Source: Anthoceros angustus
Lineage: Eukaryota > Streptophyta > Anthocerotopsida > Anthocerotales > Anthocerotaceae
Length of the DNA: 64,000 nucleotides
Direction: 5' to 3'
NCBI GenBank assembly: GCA_010909165.1
Contig: MU008179.1
Location: 682,001-746,000, forward strand
Shown here: positions 46,430 to 57,059 of the stretch, in pieces
How the letters are laid out: each line of letters starts with the position of its first letter
How positions within the stretch are numbered: the stretch's first letter is position 1
Position numbers and translations under genes: made by a program
The notes under the pieces: model-generated
Seen by the model: the letters and a program-made list of their open reading frames with translations, nothing else
Databases searched by the model: none
Told to the model about the DNA's origin: nothing

Positions 46430-48150
46430 GGCTTTTAGAGAGGGGGCGATCTTGGAGTCCCATCTAGATTGGATCGCATTGCAGGTGGACGTAGAAAATG
46501 CTTTTAACACTGTCTCCAGGGCGGCTATTTTCGATGAGCTCAAGGATGTAGGTGGGCAGCTTGCTAACCTTATTCCTTTTGTCCGCTCCTTTTATGGGTC
46601 TCCCTCCAATCTCTACTATTAGCATGGGCTTGGGGTCGAGGGGGTTTTGGTGTTGGCCCCAGCAACTAGCACCAGGCAAAGGGATCCGTTGGGTGGTGCC
46701 CTCTTCGCCATGGCTCATTTTCAGGCTCTGTTCATAACCGCCTCCTCGTTTTGGGATTGTCTGTATCCCTCGGTGGCGGACGACACCCATATCATGGGAC
46801 CTGGTGACCGGGTTAAGGGGGCTTTTGATCTTTTCTCTTTGGAGCTCTCCCACCTCGGTCTGACAGTGAAGATTTTGAAGTGCAGAGTTCTGTCCCCCTC
46901 CGGCACGGTGCCCTCTCTTTAGTATCTTGAGGGGGATATTGCTTATGTACCCCTAGGGCCTTCAAGTTTTAGGGGTCCTAGTGGGGCCCCCAGCTTTCGT
47001 ACAAGAATTCGTGGATGCAGCTTGGGAGGAGGACTTGACACATATTAGCAATCTCTCCCAATTGAGGGATCCATAGGTGGCATTCGGTATTCTATCTTCC
47101 TGTTTTGCGCGCCAGCCAGGCTACCTTCTCCGCACAGTTCCACTCTTTCCCGGATTCTTGTCGAGCCTGAGGTGCTTGGGCCAATGATGTAGGCGTAACC
47201 TGCCTCAGGCCCAGGCACCTTCGAGTACGGTGTTGGGACTTGGCCAGGAGACAGGTGTCCCTCCCTATTGCGTAAGGGGGCACTGGTATTTTGGTTACGG
47301 AAGCCTCTGCATCAACAGATTTCCTTGGGAGTTGGGCCCTCTCTGCTCCCATCCTGGTCTCTCGCTTCGTCATTAGGGATTCTTGCATTTTGGAGTCTTT
47401 CGTTGCGGGAGTGGAGGAAGGCTTTCCGAATCGCACCAGCCTCTTTTTCTATCACGATGAGGTTTTGCCTGGCTTGGTCTAGCCTCTGGCCTGCTCTCTC
47501 CAGACTTGCAGCTGTGGGACGCCCCTCAACCACTCGGGGACCCACCTTACCCGTTGTCCCGTGGGCGGGCAGCTCATTGCTCCAGATGACGCTGTTCGCG
47601 ACGTCATGTTTTCGTTGGCTAAGGAGAGAGACTTCTTTCCTTACAGGGAGCGCCCTTATGCTCCTAACAAGGTTTCCCTCCAGACGGACCTTTTTTTGGC
47701 CCAGGGGGACAAGGTTTCGGTTGCAGATGTGGTTGTCACTGACCCTATTCGGGATTCCGTCAGTGAGCATGTGATCCTCAACCTTCCGGGGTGGGCGGCG
47801 GAGGGATGTGTCGTAGTGAAGGTTTGTAAGGACTCTCCTATGCAGTAGGGGCACGCCTTTATCCCCCTCGCCATCGAGATCCATGGGGCTATGGGCAAGG
47901 CCTTTCTAGGTTCCTTAAGACTTGTGCCAGGGAGTACCATAGCCGCAGGAATGGGGTTGGCCTCCCTCTTTCATGTATCGTGGCTTTCTACAGGCAACGG
48001 GTGTCCATCGCCCTATAGCGGGCTTTGGCCAACGCGGTGTATAGAAAGAACGACGGCAACCGCAAGGCAGGCAGCTTCTTCGGCATCAGTGGTAAATAGG
48101 TCTTTTCGTATCCCCGATTTTGATATCCTTTGCGCGGTAGGCAGTTACAA
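46430..48150 (+). mobile_element. LINE-type (non-LTR) retrotransposon remnant with reverse transcriptase
   Basis: The translated pieces in shifting frames include LQVDVENAFNTVSRAAIFDE (RT domain, catalytic Asp region), TRQRDPLGGALFAM (the usual RQGDPLGG box with G to R) and SVADDTHIMGPGD (the YxDD box as VADD). Downstream come FGILSSCFARQPGYLL-like and DAVRDVMFSLAKERD / VVVTDPIRDSVSEH segments seen again at 57-60 kb. Frameshifts and stops break it throughout. It is the same family as the copies at 53-60 kb. Confidence 0.85.
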
Positions 48151-48154
48151 AATT

Positions 48155-48232
48155 GGTGACAATGGGGGTTGGTCCCCCATGGTGACAACGAGGGTTAGTC
48201 CCCCATGGTGACAACGAGGGGGACTAGTGCCC
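48155..48232 (+). repeat. Short tandem repeat, about 29-bp unit
   Basis: The phrase ggtgacaacgagggttagtcccccat is repeated about three times with minor changes at the end of the LINE remnant. No gene is recognised between here and the end of the deacetylase gene at 48834. Confidence 0.75.
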
Positions 48233-48833
48233 TCCTAAGGGGTGTTCCCCTTCTCTTGGGGTAGATGGATTTTCCCATCTCCTTTTCATAATAATGTCTC
48301 CACTTCCACCATGTGCAGGTTCCAAAAAGATCATATGGACGGATCCAACCCGTATACACTTAGATAGAGAAAGCCAGCTCTTTTGATATTTTTACAATTC
48401 AAAAAGCCAAGTAGGACACTAGTGCGAATCAAGCCAAACTATCAAAGACGGGACCTAGGCTCCAAGGAGGCATCGAGCCTTGGAGCGTAGGCATTAACTA
48501 GGTACTGGATCCAAGCGAGGACTTGGCCCAAAGGGTGCTTGACGCTGACCTGAAATGGCTCCTACCGATGGCGTCGGGACACGGACACTTCACAATTGCA
48601 GGGTCCTAGTAGATGTGAACAAGGTTGAAAAAAGGGTTCAATAGCATGTTAACGAGGTCTTTTATCAACAAAAAATGGAAACTTGGTTTCAATTGATAGG
48701 AGCTCCAATGGCTGGGAGAAAGGTTCCAACAATGGAAAAGGGAAGACCTTGCCCGTCCCACAACGCAAGTGCTAATGTCGCGTTCACATTCGTTAAGTTC
48801 AATCACTTGTAAGAGGGAAAAAGTGGGTTCTCA

Positions 48834-51791
48834 TTACCCAGCATCCTCCATTTCATGGTCGTTGTCATTGTCTCCATCGAAGTACTCGTCGTCCCGTTGA
48901 ACATGCTTATCTTGAACATGCTCTGCCAAAACGTACCTGCCGGAGGTAAAGACCTTGCGAAAATTACACCAATAGCAATTCAAACTATGAATGAATAACA
49001 TGCGCCGCGACTTACGGTTGATGCGCTCATCCGGGTTCGTCTCATCCTCGTCAAACTCTGGGAACCAGGTGTCTGGAGGCAGCTGCAGTCATCACGCAAA
49101 TGTTTAGGAGCACGAGTCACACATCGCAGAACTAGAGTCCAAGGTTGCGGGAAATACCTCCTGCATTTGTACACTCGGGGCATGTGCAAGGCTACGCAGA
49201 TTCTCCAGAACCTGCCTCTGAATACTACTGAGGTACTTTACGCTATTCATGTTCTCCTGCACAACAAACACAAAACATTGAGAAAAAGCCTGCACTTGAC
49301 GTAGGGAACAGGCTGAGCAGAGCATTCACCATGTGATTCCCAGGATTGACTTTGAGCGTGTAATCAGGCTTGAAGTACTTCAGATAGTCGTTGTCTGGGA
49401 TGTCTGCATGAGATGACGAGTGTTTGAACATATGGCCCCCTGAGCACCTTCCAAAGAGTTCAGCTCCAAAAGAGTGAGGCAGTCCTACCGTCTGCAAGCT
49501 GTGTATTCACAAGAGCTCCTGTCTCCACTGTCCAGCAGCGAGCAACATTCTCTTTTGTGTACCCTCCGCCTCCAGTCACCTAGAACAATGCCAGACATGT
49601 TTTGAGGAGATACCAAGCAAGCGATAAAACAACAGAAAGAGTAGGTACAAAGGGGAGTATTAGGAAATGCCAGATGTCAGGATAATCACCAGCAGCGGTA
49701 TGTTGAGCTTCTTCACATACTTTACACATTCAGAATGACCTACAGTCAAAGGAATAACAATTCCAACTAAGTAGCTCGCCTAGAAGACATAATAAAAAAA
49801 CAAGAAATCAAGAAATAATGATATGGACTTACAGAATTTGATCTGCAAGAAAACATAACGAATTTAGGTACCGTCTATAGAAAGATTGAAGCAACCAAGG
49901 CGGTCCCCAGCTAGTGAATCTGCCCCGCATTGCAGAACTATGGCCCCCGGTTGATACATTTCAACCACCTTGGAAATTACCTGCGCTGACAGTTGCCCAT
50001 TCTTTATTCAGCATCTCAAAACATTTACTCGGCGAAAGTTGCTTTCCTCAAGAACAGCTACCCAATGGCAGCTGCAACCAGACAATAAGATGAAGGGAAG
50101 TGTCATAAAGTAAACAAACTACAAGTCCATTCCACAGCTATGTAGGAAAGACCCAAGGAGGAGACTGACTCACTGCTTCAAACATTTGCTTGAAGCCTTT
50201 ATCATCAATGCCATCTTTCAAGGGCACATTTACAGCATAATATTTCCCATCTTGTGATCCAATGTCCTGTTAGGCACAGCTGACAATCAGAGACCCACCA
50301 TTGGAGGAAAGACGTCTTTGAATCAGTCATAGAAGCTACTTCTTGTCGCATAGATACACCAAGCATATGCTAGACTTACTTTCACGTCGCCCGTACCAGG
50401 GAAAAAAAAATCTCCGTACTTGTGAAAACTGACAGTCATAACCCTGAGAAAAGGAGGTCCAGTACTTGCATGAGAAGTAAACTCAAATCTAGCATAACAC
50501 TCCATGGCAAAAATGAGTGCTAAAACTTCTTGAGACCATTCTGCCATGAACTTCTTCCACAGCAACATACCTGTCAGTAAGATAGAAGGCTTCCTCAACA
50601 CCATCCCCATGGTGGATGTCAATGTCGATATAAAGAACCCGAGCAAAATATTTAAGTAGCTCCAAGATTCCGAGCACCAGATCATTCACATAGCAGAAGC
50701 CAGATGCCTCACACTTCTTAGCGTGATGCAACCCACCGGCCCAATTGATCGCAATATCACAAGACTGATTGTTTAACCTTCGAGCAGCATCTGTCCAATA
50801 GAGCAGGGGAAGATTATTAACTGCTCACGTCACTGCAGAAAGGAAGTTAGCTGTCTGTGAGAGCAAGGGATATGTCACATGATGCCCAGTACAAACAATA
50901 TCACTACATACCGATTGTCCCACCAGCATAAATCTGACAAAACTCAAACAAGTTGTCAAACACTGGACAATCCTCGCCCATATTATCTGCAAACATACAA
51001 TATTGTCCTACACGGTGAAGAGGTCAAGCAACACCAGGACCTACCGATTGTCCCACCAGCATACATTTGACAAAACTCAAACAAGTTGTCAAATACTGGA
51101 CTGTCATGTCCCGGCCCCAGCTTATCTGCAAAAATACAATATGGTCCTACCCCGTGTAAAACAGAAAAACAGAACACAAAAAAAGAAGCAACTGCCCATT
51201 GAAGAATACTGCAAACTCCAGATTAAAAAAAGGAGAAAAGCCACCTACACAGCAAGGTCATTCAACAACAACTGACGAGGTGGGAAGAATACATTTCTGC
51301 AGCTCCTTCTCATACCGATCGACATGATCGGGTGTGATTCGATGTAAAAACTCCACGTAGTCGGATGAATGAAATTGCGCTAGCTCCATGGGATCTGCTC
51401 TGTGAGGCCTCTGCCGAATGAAATTGACAGACTTGAGATCAGGTGAAGGTGGAAGCGGCAACCAAAGTGCTAGGATGCTGTTCGCATACCACTCAACTTA
51501 CATATATTTCCATTTTGTGATGCAGATCATAAGCAAGAACAAGGTTATGAGTCATGCACAATCGATGTGGCTTCATCGGATGATTCGGGCCGTAGTAAAT
51601 ACCACCGATGTCTCCTGCGCAACGATCTAATTCTGGTCAATAACAGCTCGCACAGGTGAGAGCAGTTATAATCCTCCACCACAGGCTCCATGACCAGGAC
51701 GGACACAAAAACTGTAGCGCAACATGAGAAATTCTGCGACGCAGGAAGGCTAACCATCGTAGAAGTAAGCAACACGATCCTTGGCCGGCAT
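48834..51791 (-). CDS. HDA9: RPD3/HDA1-class histone deacetylase, HDA9-like, with a duplicated internal exon
   Basis: This zinc-dependent enzyme removes acetyl groups from histone lysines. Exon 1 (51755-51791) is [12 protein letters not shown]. The following exons give [20 protein letters not shown] (51502-51614) and [20 protein letters not shown]. Next are two versions of one exon: A (51045-51125) with [20 protein letters not shown] and B (50912-50986) with [18 protein letters not shown]. Then come [69 protein letters not shown] and [16 protein letters not shown]. The tail ends with [12 protein letters not shown], stop at 48834-48836. The catalytic His pair and zinc-binding Asp/His are intact. 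The long acidic tail and the sequence match Arabidopsis HDA9 best. B is the canonical exon; A is an extra copy. It shares a short divergent promoter with CRR42. Confidence 0.95.
50905..51160 (-). repeat. Tandem duplication of an HDA9 exon with its splice acceptor
   Basis: The unit with exon B (50905-51015) and the unit with exon A (51041-51160) are similar through the exon, the donor site and the preceding intron end (gtaggacaatattgtatgtttgcag versus gtaggaccatattgtatttttgcag). Exon A is 81 nt and exon B is 75 nt; both start in phase 1 and keep the frame. The intron between them is only 58 nt. Confidence 0.9.
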
Positions 51792-51999
51792 GATTCGCAA
51801 CCAGGAATCAATCCAGCCTTCAGCTACATCTCCAGCAGGGACTTCCCTTTGAGATCCTGGAGCTGCGCCCTCCAACTCGCTCGCCCGCAAGACCTAATCC
51901 ATCCAGCACAATCCTAGCTACGTACATACGTCCACGTTCCAAAAGCGCTAGGTTAGAGCGATTGTACGTGGAGGCTTAGCTGATTCCTTTCAGCTCAAA
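51792..51999. promoter_or_regulatory. Bidirectional promoter between HDA9 and CRR42
   Basis: The two start codons are 208 bp apart and point away from each other, so both promoters and both leaders must fit here. I see no clear TATA box; the stretch is moderately GC-rich, as in many divergent housekeeping pairs. Confidence 0.55.
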
Positions 52000-52537
52000 A
52001 TGTCTCTGGTCGTATGCACCTATGCTGCATCGTGTTCTCTGTCATCACGACAGGGATTCAGCTGTACGGATTCGGCGGTGCTTGCAAGGCCAGGCCAAAG
52101 AATCGGGGTGGAGGTGCGGGGATCAGGGGCGAGCCTGAGACCCCTCAGGCGACGCTCGGAGTGTTATTGGTGGCCTGGCCGGTCTGTGACTTGGACGGCA
52201 GGCTCGGCTAGGGCTCAGCAGGGAGATGAGGAGTTGAAGGTTGGGAGCCCCATCGTGATTGTGGAGCCGCCCCCGATGTTGAAGACCGCGGAACCCATGC
52301 CCATGATGCGGGTGAATAGGGGACTGATCAAACCTGGAGATGCTGGCAGGTTGTTCTCACTATCCTGGTTCCCCCGCCTGCTAACCTCCTGCATGCTGCT
52401 GAATTCTCACCATGAAAATTTGTTCCGTGTGTTGCAGAATAATCGACAGGAGACCCAAGGATGTGTGGGCAGTACGATTTGCGGTGGGCGCCTACTTGGT
52501 GGACCGTAAGTACTTCAAGGCACTCAGTGTTGACTGA
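52000..52537 (+). CDS. CRR42: CRR42 / DUF3148 protein, plastid
   Basis: Two exons (52000-52349 and 52438-52537; 149 residues). The first ~75 residues are a Ser/Arg-rich transit peptide. The mature part reads ELKVGSPIVIVEPPPMLKTA, EPMPMMRVNRGLIKPGDAGR, IIDRRPKDVWAVRFAVGAYL and VDRKYFKALSVD. This is the DUF3148 fold shared by cyanobacteria and plants, an SH3-like barrel by its pattern. The Arabidopsis homologue CRR42 is a stromal factor needed to assemble the chloroplast NADH dehydrogenase-like (NDH) complex. The presence of NDH factors fits a plant that keeps NDH. The last codons lie at the edge of the large tandem duplication that starts at about 52516. Confidence 0.88.
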
Positions 52538-55500
52538 GTGAAATTGAAAAACCTTAATCCTTTCTATGTATTTACGTAGGCTCCTCCAAATCGGTCGGAA
52601 ACTTGTACCTATATCAATTTGTCCATGCGCCCCATGCCAGGACTCTATTTGTATACCCGTTTTAACCCCAGAATGACCCAGCCCTTCCGAAGGTACTTTT
52701 CGGAAATTCAAGTAATTGCCCTCTTTCATATTTCTCCACCTTACCTCTTGCTTTTGCTTTCCAGCACTTATGAATAGAGAACCGTTTTCGCTCTCTCATT
52801 TTTCTTTGTCATCATAATGATGGATCAAATATGACAAATGTGGGAGTAGCAAGTGCAGCATGGCTTTCCAATGTGCCCAAGCTTGCCTCCATGCGATTAG
52901 GGATACCGACATGGAAGCGTAGACAAGGAGGAGAGTAGCCATCTCTAAACCAAGAAATTGAGTTCAAAATTGATAGATTTATAGAGGACATAATTTTCCA
53001 CAAAAGGCAACCATAACATGAACTAGTGTTAAGCAAAAATTGTACACAATGTTAAAGAACATGATAAAAAAGCCCAATCTGAATGGGTTGGGCATTTTGG
53101 GGTTAACCATAGTTCTTTAGGGCTCAACAAATTTGTGTAGCATAGCGCTCTACACATTAAGGATGTTACATGTTTTTTTCTAAACATCTATCAATTTTGA
53201 ACTCTTTTTTATAGATCTATCAATTTTGACTTGCTCATCAAAAAGCGCCAAAATCATGCGTTGCTTCTGTCTTTCACCCAGTTGGTGAATTTTGGCATAG
53301 GGAGATATAATTCACTACCACCATGTTGTGCAACTAATTCATACACGTAAAGAGATGCTTGCCTAAACCTAGAACCTCATCATCGTCACGGGTTGTCGGG
53401 GCCCGACTTAGACGTGATGCGGAGGTCGGTGGCGGTGGCGGGTCAGGCGGGCAGTGCGGGGGCCGGTTGCCTACGGCTCCAGGCGGGCCCGTCAGGTTGC
53501 GGCCCGGCCGGAGTGCACACCGCCGGTGTGCCACCGGAGTTGCGTCCGGTGCGTGTTTTGCTGCGGTGGCGGTGAGAATTTATTTTTCCCCGATTTTGTT
53601 GAGTTTCTTTTCGGTGGCTGGTGGATTTCCTACCCCCAGCTGTTGGTTGCGAGTTGCAGGTGCGGGCGCTAGTTTGGTGGGTCGGCAGTGGTTCTATGGG
53701 TTGCAGTCCCTCTAGGCAGGGCTCTTTGGCTGGCCTTTTGGGGTTCGCCATATGGAGCTCGCACTCCGTATGTCCGGTAAAGGCTAGGGTCGTTTTGTCC
53801 CCGGTCCCCCTTACCTCCTCGGCCCTATCACCCTCCGACTGGCGTTTGGCTCTTTGGCCTTTTGGGGTTCGCCATATGGAGCTCAGACCAGTATGTCCGG
53901 TAAAGGCTAGGGTCGTTTTGTCCCCGGTCCCCCTTACCTCCTCGGCCCTATCACCCTCCGACTGGCGTTTGCGGGCTCTTTTAATACCCTACCCAATGGG
54001 ACGGTCTATACCTTCTGTGACTGTCAAGGACATTCTGTGTCTTGTTTGTGCTCAACTCTGCTGCGGTGTCAAGGGGGTGAAAACCCACATTGGGCACATG
54101 CATAAAGATTTCGACCAGACTACTTGGGCTGCCCAAGTGCAAATTGGGACCTCCTCCTCAGCAGCAGTTCGACGCCCGATCGCCCTCCTCCGGTGTGCCT
54201 CTCTTCACAGGAATGGTTGCGGTCACCGGATCACATCCTTGGGATGTTTGAAACCCGCTTTCCATGCCATGAATCTTCCGCAGCTTCCCGCCACCTTCAT
54301 GATGATGCCCGTTTGGCATTCCGCCTTCCTTGGATCGCCTTGCTCGATCCCCAAGACGAGCTAGCTTGGTGCCTTCTCCGCTTCTTCCCGGTGGTGCCTT
54401 GATTGTACTAGGGGTGGGGCTTCAGGCATCGGAAGTTGCTAGCCGTCTTGGCGCTGGCCGGTGATCGGGCATTCCTCCAGAGGAGGCTTTTCGTACTACA
54501 AGGCACTCAGTGTTGACTGAGTGAAATTGAAAACCTTAATCCTTTCTATGTATTTACGTAGGCTCCTCCAAATCGGTCGGAAACTTGTACCTATATCAAT
54601 TTGTCCATGCGCCCCATGCCAGGACTCTATTTGTATACCTGTTTTAACCCCAGAATGACCCAGCCCTTCCGAAGGTACTTTTCGGAAATTCAAGTAATTG
54701 CCCTCTTTCATATTTCTCCACCTTACCTCTTGCTTTTGCTTTCCAGCACTTATGAATAGAGAACCGTTTTCGCTCTCTCATTTTCTTTGTCATCATAATG
54801 ATGGATCAAATATGACAAATGTGGAGTAGCAAGTGCAGCATGGCTTTCCAATGTGCCCAAGCTTGCCTCCATGCGATTAGGGATACCGACATGGAAGCGT
54901 AGACAAGGAGGAGAGTAGCCATCTCTAAACCAAGAAATTGAGTTCAAAATTGATAGATTTATAGAGGACATAATTTTCCACAAAAGGCAACCATAACATG
55001 AACTAGTGTTAAGCAAAAATTGTACACAATGTTAAAGAACATGATAAAAAGCCCAATCGAATGGGTTGGGCATTTTGGGGTTAACCATAGTTCTTTAGGG
55101 CTCAACAAATTTGTGTAGCATAGCGCTCTACACATTAAGGATGTTACATGTTTTTCTAAACATCTATCAATTTTGAACTCTTTTTATAGATCTATCAATT
55201 TTGACTTGCTCATCAAAAGCGCCAAAATCATGCGTTGTTTCGCCTTTCACCCGGTTGGTGAATTTTGGCATAGGGAGATATAATTCACTACCACCATGTT
55301 GTGCAACTAATTCATACACGTAAAGAGATGCTTGCCTAAACCTAGAACCTCATCATCGCCACGGGTTGTCCGGATCGAGGGCCCGACTTGCCGGGACGAA
55401 GGCGGCGGAGGTCGGTGGCGGTGGCGGTGGCGGGTCAGGCGGGCCCGGTTTCACGGCTCCAGGCGGGCCCGTCAGGTTGCGGCCCCGCCGAGTGCACACT

Positions 55501-56340
55501 GCCGGTGTGCCACCGGAGTTGCGTCGTGTTTTGTCATGTGAGAATTTATTTTCCCGATTTTGTTGAGTTTCTTTTCGGTGGTGGATTTCCTACCCCAGGT
55601 TGCTGGTGCTGCGGCGCTAGTTTGGTGGGTCGGCGTGGTTCTATGGGTGCCCTCTAGGCGGCTCTTTGGCGGCCTTTTGGGGTTCGCCATATGGAGCTCA
55701 GACCAGTATGTCCTAAAGGCTAGGGTCGTTTGTCCCCGGTCCCCTTACCTCCTCGGCCCTATCACCCTCCGACGCGCTTATGGGCTCTTTAATACCCTAC
55801 CCAATGGGACGGTCTATACCTTCTGGATCGAGGACATTCTGTCTTGTTTGTGCTCAACTCTGCGGTGTCAAGGGGGTGAAAACCCACATTGGGCACATGC
55901 ATAAAGATTTCGACCAGACTACTTGGGCTGCCCAAGTGCAAATTGGGACCTCCTCCGCCTCAGCGTGCAGTTCACGCCCAAGATCGTCCTCCCTGGTGTG
56001 CCTCTCTCTTCCTGGGAATGGTTGCGGGGTCAGCTGGATCACATCCTTGGGATGTTTGAAACCCGCTTTCCATGCCCGCGAATCTTCCGCAGGCTTCCCC
56101 GCCACCTTCATGATGATGCCCGTTTGGCATTCCGTCTTCCCTTGGATCGCCTTGCGCTCGATCCCCAAGACGAGCTAGCTTGGTGCCTTCTCCTGCTTCT
56201 TCCCCGGTGGTGCCTTCGGTGTACTAGGGGTGGGGCTTCTGGGCATCGGGAAGTTGCTAGCCGTCTTCGGCGCTTTCGGGCTGGTGACTGGGCATTCCTC
56301 CAGGAGGAGGCTTTTCGTGCTACCAAGGCACGGCAAGTGA
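52516..56340 (+). repeat. About 2-kb tandem duplication (two units)
   Basis: Unit 1 (52516-54499) and unit 2 (from 54500 to about 56340) run in parallel. They start with aaggcactcagtgttgactg, i.e. the last codons of CRR42, then share an AT-rich kilobase (gttaaagaacatgataaaaa, gttaaccatagttctttagg), then a GC-rich segment and the zinc-finger-like LINE part. The units differ by many small deletions, mostly in runs and in CAG/CTG-like places. Unit 2 carries no complete CRR42 copy. No host gene other than the CRR42 end is seen in it. Confidence 0.9.
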
Positions 56341-56640
56341 ATCTGCAGCTTGGAAGTCCGAGTAATGCAACAAACCTGCGTTGTTGCAAGTTGCTTGGCT
56401 AGGCAGGTGAATATGCTTGCGCAGCCAGGGCTCTTCGACCCCTCGCCCTGGCCCCCGCTTCTAAGAAGACCATTGTTGCCCTCCGTGCCCTCCATCCAGC
56501 ACCCAAGGATGCCATCCCTCCGAACATATCCGACTATGTCCCGGAGGATCCCTTCTCCCTGGATCGGGCAGCTTTTGCTCTGGCACTCTCTACGACCCCA
56601 CGTCACAATTACTAACCACTATACCAAGGCAGTTTCTTAC
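53990..56640 (+). mobile_element. 5' part of a LINE-type element (Cys/His motif), two copies
   Basis: Both tandem units encode DILCLVCAQLCCGVKGVKTH-like segments followed by IGHMHKDFDQTTWAAQVQI. This is a C2H2-type finger as found near the start of LINE ORFs that carry DVENAFNT-type reverse transcriptases. It is followed by GMFETRFPCHE and DARLAFRLPWIAL-like text. Copies at about 54020-54390 and 55800-56180 both have breaks. After the second copy the sequence continues to an Ala/Pro/Ser-rich stretch ending near 56600. Confidence 0.65.
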
Positions 56641-56689
56641 TTTGCTATTGGTTTTAGTTAACTTATATACACTAGCTTAGATCATTTAC

Positions 56690-57055
56690 ATCCTCAATAG
56701 TTGTAATATGCTTTGGTACTAATCATTCTTTTTATGTATTTTGATCTCAATGATGATAGTGATGACAGTGAAGCATTCAATACATTGTTTGGCAATTTAT
56801 TTGAAACTTTAGAGATAGAAACTCCGAGAGTATTCTATATGGGATTTTTCTCACAAGTTGTACAATCTAGATTAAACATGTCGGGATCTTCTTCTTTGCC
56901 TCCCGCTCTTCTCACTCCTCTTAGGATAGAATTCAAGGATAGAGATAGATTTAATGGGACAGATTACACTATATTGGCAATGCCTTTCATCTGCCGGGTT
57001 GTCAGGAATGGTGTTAACATCTCAGGGACCTTTTCTCCTCAAAGATCCATCTAGT
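56690..57055 (+). mobile_element. Possible Copia-type gag fragment, weak
   Basis: An open frame of about 110 residues ends with LTPLRIEFKDRDRFNGTDYT, which resembles the F-x-G-x-N-Y motif at the start of Copia gag proteins. It is AT-richer than its flanks and sits between two LINE pieces, so it may be a nested insertion. The match is short. Confidence 0.3.
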
Positions 57056-57059
57056 GGCT

